Assembly (NCBI GenBank): GCA_900754615.1 | Contig: CAAEDN010000121.1 | Span: forward strand, 1-46,985 | From: an uncultured Holdemanella sp. | GTDB lineage: Bacteria > Bacillota_I > Bacilli_A > Erysipelotrichales > Erysipelotrichaceae | Reading direction: 5' to 3' | Length of the DNA stretch: 46,985 nucleotides | Part shown: positions 42,198 to 46,985 of the stretch, in pieces | How positions within the stretch are numbered: the stretch's first letter is position 1 | Layout of the letters: each line of letters begins with the position of its first letter | Program-made: the position numbers and the translations under genes | The notes under the pieces: generated by a model | Database searches by the model: none | What the model was told of the DNA's origin: nothing | The model's input: only the letters and a program-made list of their open reading frames with translations

Positions 42198-43295
42198 TCA
42201 ATAACAGTCACAAATAATATATCCATGAGAATAATCCATATCCATCAAATGCATATAGGTTAGATCTTGACATACATCCCGAATCATATACTCATAATCA
42301 GCACTTTTATATTTCTTTTTCCAGTTTTGCACATACGCCAACAAATCATTTTCTGTAATAGAAGATTGCTTCTTCTTTAGTTCATCAAACGAATAAAGAA
42401 TCGTACAAATGAGTTCTGCTTGTTCCGTATCTTTAATTCGTTTAAATAATTGATATGTTTTATTCACATTATCTTTATCTTGTTTTGAATACTTCGACTC
42501 ATCAATTTTAAAATCATTATTCACAAAAATCTGAAGCATATTTCCAACTTCTTTTTCTGTAATCAAATTATTATTTGACAAAATCATAATCATATTTTTT
42601 ATATCCGAAGAATAAGGACCGTAATAATTACGCGTAAAAGACAAGCCTAGATTGGTTCCATAACGTGTTAATATATAACACATTTTTTGAAATATGGTCC
42701 TTCCTACACGAATAGAATACTGACATTTAGAAAGACATTGAATCAAATATAGCACTAAATACCAATTGTCATTCACTTTATTATAAATAGCAGCAGCAGA
42801 ATTAACCGTACTATATGTACACAGGTTTTCTTTTACCAATAAATTTCGATCAACACCAAAAGGCGCATAGATTTCAATTTCAATAGGTAAATCTTGTAGT
42901 TTTTTTACCATAATAGCACCAATTGTTTTCCAATCCAAACCTCCATTTCCACATCCAAGCGGAGGAAATGCGATGGATTGTATTTTCCACTCTTCATAAT
43001 GCTCAACAAAAAAATCTAAGCCTTCTGAGATATATTCCAATTTGGAAGGAGATCTCCAATGTTGTTTGGTAGGAAAATTTAAAATCCTGACACTACCATT
43101 CTCATAATAAGGATATACCTCTCCCGTTTTAATTTCATGATTTAAACACATCCTACGATACTGCTCATACATTAATGGATATTTATCTTTAAACTCTTTG
43201 GCAATCCCCTTGCCCATAACACCCACACAATTAACCGTATTCACAAGTACAGACATATGCGAATCAAATATATCACCTATCTTTATCTTAACCAT
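42198..43295 (-). CDS. darG: DarG antitoxin (macrodomain DNA-ADP-ribosyl hydrolase)
   Basis: 365 aa. The N-terminal macrodomain (1-155) has NTVNCVGVMGKGIAKEFKDK and IAFPPLGCGNGGLDW, the DarG/TARG1-like ADP-ribose pocket that removes the DarT mark from DNA. The C-terminal part (about 175-365, FQKMCYILTRYGTNLGLSF, RNYYGPYSSDIKNMI) is the DarG C-terminal domain that binds and blocks DarT. AAGGAG is 8 nt before the ATG, and darT ends 18 nt upstream. A weak hairpin (AACACC / GGTGTT, 42173-42197) follows. Confidence 0.93.
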   Translation of the reverse strand: MVKIKIGDIFDSHMSVLVNTVNCVGVMGKGIAKEFKDKYPLMYEQYRRMCLNHEIKTGEVYPYYENGSVRILNFPTKQHWRSPSKLEYISEGLDFFVEHYEEWKIQSIAFPPLGCGNGGLDWKTIGAIMVKKLQDLPIEIEIYAPFGVDRNLLVKENLCTYSTVNSAAAIYNKVNDNWYLVLYLIQCLSKCQYSIRVGRTIFQKMCYILTRYGTNLGLSFTRNYYGPYSSDIKNMIMILSNNNLITEKEVGNMLQIFVNNDFKIDESKYSKQDKDNVNKTYQLFKRIKDTEQAELICTILYSFDELKKKQSSITENDLLAYVQNWKKKYKSADYEYMIRDVCQDLTYMHLMDMDYSHGYIICDCY

Positions 43296-43313
43296 AGTTT
43301 GTACTCCTTCCTA

Positions 43314-43928
43314 CTAATACTTAAAAAATATATCTAAATCAATTTCAACCGGAACATTCAAGTTATAGCTGCATACCTCATTATATGCAATTTTAGTTGC
43401 TACTTTGATTTTTATAAGGTACTCAACGGGTATTCGATTTAATACCAAAACCTCCGCACATTTGATTTGACGAAGACGCTTTTGTATTAATGGATTCAAA
43501 TTTGTCCAATACCTCGCTCTTATAGCATCAAAGTTTAATAATTTAACACCCTCATCAGGAGTCATAAACGAAGCAAAATTGGTTGCCGCATTTTGATCCG
43601 TTACAATTGTATCTTCTAAATCTAAAACTCTCTTATCTACACAAATAACACAAAGCTTATCAATATCTCTATTACAGACTTCTGTATACATCATCGGATT
43701 ACGTGCATCAATATAAAGATTGGCATAATCATGCAGTTTCTTTCCTCCTGGAATTATTTTATTATCCCTTATATCTTGTACGCTCTGATTTGATATATCA
43801 CAATGATCTATCTGTTTTTCTTTCATTAAATTATGAGACAAAATTCCGTGATAAAAAATACTATTCAAATTCTTTAAATTGTTTATATTATAAAGAAATT
43901 CAATCATTGTATACTGATCTGAAATCAT
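43314..43928 (-). CDS. darT: DarT toxin (ssDNA thymidine ADP-ribosyltransferase)
   Basis: 204 aa. IFYHGIL carries the NAD-binding His, LYIDARNPMMYTEVC is the DarT ARTT-region signature, RARYWTNLNP follows, and KCAEVLVLNRIP carries the catalytic Glu (E159). DarT marks thymidines in single-stranded DNA and blocks replication; DarTG acts in phage defence. The ATG at 43928 has AAGGAG 10 nt upstream; an in-frame TTG at 43952 is less likely. The toxin-first order is the usual one. Confidence 0.93.
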   Translation of the reverse strand: MISDQYTMIEFLYNINNLKNLNSIFYHGILSHNLMKEKQIDHCDISNQSVQDIRDNKIIPGGKKLHDYANLYIDARNPMMYTEVCNRDIDKLCVICVDKRVLDLEDTIVTDQNAATNFASFMTPDEGVKLLNFDAIRARYWTNLNPLIQKRLRQIKCAEVLVLNRIPVEYLIKIKVATKIAYNEVCSYNLNVPVEIDLDIFFKY

Positions 43929-43973
43929 AAAATGAATACTCCTTACTGTCAAAATAAGTATATCGTATTTTGG

Positions 43974-44008
43974 TCTAAAAAAACAGGCATACCCACCATG
44001 AGTATGCC
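43974..44008 (-). terminator. Rho-independent terminator of the Cps control operon
   Basis: Perfect 7-bp stem GGCATAC / GTATGCC (44008-44002 and 43992-43986) followed by TG and a T run on the minus strand, just ahead of darT. Confidence 0.88.
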
Positions 44009-44015
44009 CTAATCA

Positions 44016-44618
44016 TTATCCTTGAATCGATGACAATACTACAAAACTAGATGCATCTACGATGGCCGTATTATGAATTTCCTGGAAGTTAAAAGTAACT
44101 GTATATTGATTTGAATTTTCATCCAATTCACAACCAATATCCGCTACGTCTTCTTGAGCTAATCCTGCATTTGCCAAAGCCGCATCAATAGCTTTTTGTT
44201 GATTTTCATCAAATTTCTTTTGCTTTTTCTCTTTTTTTGTTTCTTTTTTCTCTGTTTTATTTTCTTCTTCCGTAGTTTGTTCTTCCTGTGTTGGTTCTTC
44301 TTGTTGAACTGGTTCTTGTTCAACTACAGGAGCCGTTTCTTCTTCCGTTTCAGAACGCTTATAATTGCGGTCTTGAATAATACCATCTTTTCCAATCTTA
44401 TATTCATAAGAACCAGAATTCGTATCAAAACTTACAGTATAATATTTTTTTTCTTCATTGATTGAAACGTTTGAACATTCTTTTTTTGTGGCATTCGCAT
44501 CATCTCTAGCCACTTCAAAAATATCATTTTCAGTGATTTTTAATTCACTGTTTCCACAACCCGTTAATAATAAGGCAGAGGCAAGGACGATAAAACTATT
44601 TCTTCTTCTTTTTACCAT
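44016..44618 (-). CDS. PepSY-like lipoprotein
   Basis: 200 aa. A lipoprotein signal (MVKRRRNSFIVLASALLLTG then Cys) is followed by two PepSY-like halves (KKYYTVSFDTNSGSYEYKIG and IGCELDENSNQYTVTFNFQ) around a Glu/Gln/Lys-rich linker (about 95-140). PepSY modules often modulate extracellular enzymes, but the role here is unknown. The start at 44618 lies inside the cpsD-like gene (23-nt overlap) and has GGAGGAG upstream, so it is the last gene of that operon. Confidence 0.8.
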   Translation of the reverse strand: MVKRRRNSFIVLASALLLTGCGNSELKITENDIFEVARDDANATKKECSNVSINEEKKYYTVSFDTNSGSYEYKIGKDGIIQDRNYKRSETEEETAPVVEQEPVQQEEPTQEEQTTEEENKTEKKETKKEKKQKKFDENQQKAIDAALANAGLAQEDVADIGCELDENSNQYTVTFNFQEIHNTAIVDASSFVVLSSIQG

Positions 44619-45318
44619 TCTCTTCTCCTCCATAACCATAGCCATATCCATAACCATAGCCATAATGCTTTTCATCACTCATATCCACTTTGTTTAATAC
44701 AACACCAATGACATGACCCCCATTTCTTTGTACATCACTCATTGCTGTTTTTACTCTACGTTTATCTGAAGATTTTGAGTCCACTACATACAATACACCA
44801 TCACTCACATTACATAATGGAATCGCATCACTGGCAACAGCCACTGGTGGACAGTCAATAATAATATAACTATATTCTTGTCTCGCTTGATTTAAGAAAC
44901 GAGCTAATCTTTTTGAACCCAATACTTCACTTGGGTTTGGTACTCTATGACCAGCTGTAATTACAGAAAGTGGGAATCCACCCTCAAACTGCAAGCTTTG
45001 TACACCTTCATAAGAACGAATTGCAGCACCATCTCTATATTCTGCAATGATGTTTGTTAATCCTGTATGATTTGAAATCTGCATTTGTTTATGTACAGAT
45101 GCATTTCTTAAGTCACAGTCAATTAATAAAACATTTTTATATTTTGCTGCCATAATACGCGCTAAGTTACAAGCAACTGTACTCTTACCTTCATTTGGAG
45201 CTGTACTAACAATATTAATTACTTGCATCGCATCGTCCATCTGACTAAATTCAATATTTGTACGTAAACCACGATAGATTTCATCTACATCAAACTGATT
45301 TCTCTTTTTCTTTGCCAT
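44596..45318 (-). CDS. cpsD: Capsular BY-kinase (CpsD/Wze-like)
   Basis: Cytoplasmic autophosphorylating tyrosine kinase that works with the CpsC-type membrane adaptor to control polymer length and export. 240 aa: Walker A STAPNEGKSTVACNLA (about 39-46), Walker A' VLLIDCDLR, Walker B IIIDCPPVAVASDAI, and a C-terminal tyrosine cluster HYGYGYGYGYGYGG. GGGAG precedes the ATG. It lies 2 nt after the CpsB-like gene. Confidence 0.93.
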   Translation of the reverse strand: MAKKKRNQFDVDEIYRGLRTNIEFSQMDDAMQVINIVSTAPNEGKSTVACNLARIMAAKYKNVLLIDCDLRNASVHKQMQISNHTGLTNIIAEYRDGAAIRSYEGVQSLQFEGGFPLSVITAGHRVPNPSEVLGSKRLARFLNQARQEYSYIIIDCPPVAVASDAIPLCNVSDGVLYVVDSKSSDKRRVKTAMSDVQRNGGHVIGVVLNKVDMSDEKHYGYGYGYGYGYGGEENGKKKKK

Positions 45319-45320
45319 TT

Positions 45321-46097
45321 TTATCTCCCAAAGAAACCAAACAGTTTCTTTTTCTTTTCCACTTCAATATCCAAAATATCCATATTACTCAAAATTCTTT
45401 TTGGATTCTCATAAAACAATATATCCGCATTTCTAGTTCCAATTCGCTTTGAAACCACCGAATATACATCACTCAACTTTTCAATTCTATTTCCACTTGC
45501 TCTATGCGTATCCGTACAAATCAAGTCACAATATCCATTATCCAATAACTCCAATGCATTTGACTGTACGCTCTTGCCATTCGCACCCAAAATCGAAGTA
45601 CGATTCATCTGTAAAACACAACCCATATCTACCCAACTATCAATAATTGAATAGTCTAAGCCTTCATGAAAATAACGCTCAATATGAGCCAATACAGGAA
45701 CAATCCCTCTTAACTTTAACTCATATAAACAATCATCCCTAAAATCAATCGAATGAATGTCACGAAGAACATTATATTCCACCAACATATATTTACTTCC
45801 ATTTAATGTTGGATACAAATCCAAATTCAACCCATCAATAAATTCACTATTCATCATGACTTCGCCACCAAAATAGATTGGTACAGAGCTCATCTTCTTC
45901 AATTCCATCTGACGAGAAACCATCTCATTATAGACACCCACATCCAATTGTCCTGGAATAAAATGCGGAGTACAACAAATACCAATGATTCCATCCGATC
46001 TAGCTGATTCTAGTGAACATATCGCATCCTCTTTGCAAGGCATACCATCATCAATACCCCAAGCAATATGCGAATGCAAATCAAAATACTTTGCCAT
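45321..46097 (-). CDS. cpsB: PHP-type tyrosine-protein phosphatase (CpsB-like)
   Basis: Manganese-dependent phosphatase that dephosphorylates the CpsD kinase. 258 aa with DLHSHIAWGIDDGMPCKEDA, GICCTPHFIPGQ, FGGEVMMNSEF, VLAHIERYFH and ICTDTHRASGNR, the PHP metal ligands in order. The ATG shares a base with the cpsC stop (TAATG). Confidence 0.93.
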   Translation of the reverse strand: MAKYFDLHSHIAWGIDDGMPCKEDAICSLESARSDGIIGICCTPHFIPGQLDVGVYNEMVSRQMELKKMSSVPIYFGGEVMMNSEFIDGLNLDLYPTLNGSKYMLVEYNVLRDIHSIDFRDDCLYELKLRGIVPVLAHIERYFHEGLDYSIIDSWVDMGCVLQMNRTSILGANGKSVQSNALELLDNGYCDLICTDTHRASGNRIEKLSDVYSVVSKRIGTRNADILFYENPKRILSNMDILDIEVEKKKKLFGFFGR

Positions 46098-46795
46098 TAC
46101 AACTCAGGAATCTCGCAGAATACTGGAACACCCAAATATTTTTCTGCCTCTTCTTTTGTACGCAAACGATTATCCAATAAGAACTTCAATACAGCATAAC
46201 CACAACCCAATACAAAACCAACCATTGTAGCCAACAATGTATTCTTCTTCACATTTGGACCACTTGGAATATAAGACAACTTCGCCTTATCTACCACTTC
46301 AATATTACGAACATTCAAATTCTTCTGCATCCGATTAATGAATGTACTTACTGTACTATTCGCAATATCTTTAGAAAGTTTAGGATCTGTAGTAGTAGCC
46401 GTAATTGTGATAATTTCAGTATTTGTTTCATTTGAAACAGTAAGTGCATCCTTTACATTTTTAGCACTCTCCAAACCAACATCCTTAGCAACTTCTGACA
46501 TAATGTTATTCTGTGTCAATAAATTCACAACATTGGTAACCAATTTACTATTCGCCATCTGTGAGTTATAATCCAAAGAACCACTCTCACTAATCTGTGG
46601 TGTTAAATAAATCGATGTTGAAGCTGTATAAGTAGGTGTAATCAATAGCTTCGTTCCAAAAAAACCACCAACACCAAATAATATACACAAAACAATAACT
46701 AATTTAATATGTTTTAATATAGCACGAAATAATTCTAATAAATCAATTTCTTCCATTTCACGCACATCTGCACGTTCCACTCTATCATTAACCAT
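46097..46795 (-). CDS. cpsC: Wzz-type chain-length adaptor (CpsC-like)
   Basis: Membrane co-polymerase and activator of the CpsD kinase. 232 aa with two TM helices (about 29-51 and 186-206) around an extracellular Wzz domain (PTYTASTSIYLTPQISESGS). The Pro-rich IPSGPNVKKNTLLATMVGFV precedes TM2, and a short cytoplasmic tail (TKEEAEKYLGVPVFCEIPEL) meets the kinase. GGGAGG precedes the ATG. It is the first gene of cpsC-cpsB-cpsD-lipoprotein. Confidence 0.93.
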   Translation of the reverse strand: MVNDRVERADVREMEEIDLLELFRAILKHIKLVIVLCILFGVGGFFGTKLLITPTYTASTSIYLTPQISESGSLDYNSQMANSKLVTNVVNLLTQNNIMSEVAKDVGLESAKNVKDALTVSNETNTEIITITATTTDPKLSKDIANSTVSTFINRMQKNLNVRNIEVVDKAKLSYIPSGPNVKKNTLLATMVGFVLGCGYAVLKFLLDNRLRTKEEAEKYLGVPVFCEIPEL

Positions 46796-46855
46796 AATTT
46801 CCTCCCAACATTTGAAACTTTGAAATAAGATAAATAATATTTCAACGCATTTATA

Positions 46856-46866
46856 ACTATACCATA
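46856..46866 (-). promoter_or_regulatory. Candidate extended -10 promoter of the cps operon
   Basis: TATAGT (46861-46856, minus) preceded by TGG, an extended -10, about 60 nt ahead of cpsC. A conventional -35 at 17 nt is not evident; TTGATT lies 22 nt upstream. The remaining bases to the window end are very AT-rich and show no gene. Confidence 0.45.
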
Positions 46867-46985
46867 AAATTTTATGTTTTTTTAATCAATTTTTCATTAA
46901 TGTGTAAACAAATGTTAAATATTTTCAAATATAAAATACTATACTTTGTGATTATAATTATAAAATCAAATTTAAATAACAAGTT

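Noticed and set aside
44604..44660. Short repeated units at the cpsD end, as a possible microsatellite.
   Set aside because: They encode the tyrosine cluster (YG repeats) that BY-kinases need, so coding constraint explains them.
1..46985. tRNA and rRNA genes.
   Set aside because: None could be recognised on either strand by eye, including in the larger gaps.

Overview
The window is low-GC DNA from a Bacillota bacterium. The gene set (T-box-controlled valS, an ireB-ruvX-DUF1292-mltG-greA cluster, LCP proteins with an extra N-terminal region, a choline-binding-type surface protein) suggests a gut Erysipelotrichia-like lineage. That placement is inference from gene content only.

Layout. 1-7537 is core: fmt, rpsT, holA, comEC, comEA, greA, mltG, a DUF1292 gene, ruvX and ireB, almost all on the minus strand. 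7616-12376 holds a MarR-controlled heterodimeric ABC exporter operon with a clear promoter and two operator-like inverted repeats. 12412-18477 is a defence-type island: an ApeA-like HEPN gene, an Abi_2/AbiF HEPN gene with its own promoter and a folded leader RNA, a FlgT_C-like small protein, a perfect pseudoknot-forming intergenic sequence, and an ABC/SMC-type ATPase with a possible nuclease tail. valS and its T-box follow (18706-21582). 21652-25081 carries small accessory genes: a coiled-coil protein, a DUF3990 ADP-ribosyltransferase-like pair, a split lipoprotein/HExxH peptidase, a HIRAN protein, a DUF2752 protein and a zinc-ribbon/GYF_2/DUF4234 protein. 25150-29060 is a large surface gene (signal peptide, coiled coils, CAP domain, three 288-bp cell-wall-binding repeats) broken by one frameshift and one amber codon.

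29164-46795 is a capsule/exopolysaccharide region: three LCP ligases, an initiating sugar-phosphate transferase, a PRTase, a PHP phosphoesterase, and a CpsC-CpsB-CpsD control module with a PepSY lipoprotein. Mobile and defence modules interrupt it: an AbiL/RloAB pair plus a two-TM protein (30928-33190), a 2830-bp IS4-family element (35000-37829), and DarTG (42198-43928).

The most interesting object is the 2830-bp element. It has 17-bp imperfect terminal inverted repeats and a 10-bp target duplication, and it sits exactly in the loop of the rho-independent terminator between two LCP paralogues. Besides its transposase it carries what looks like a type III toxin-antitoxin module (promoter, two 43-nt-period RNA repeats, terminator, PemK/ToxN-like toxin gene). 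A nested 191-bp MITE with 24-bp inverted repeats and a 9-bp duplication lies beside it. The MITE shares a 13-mer with the leader RNA of the AbiF-like gene.
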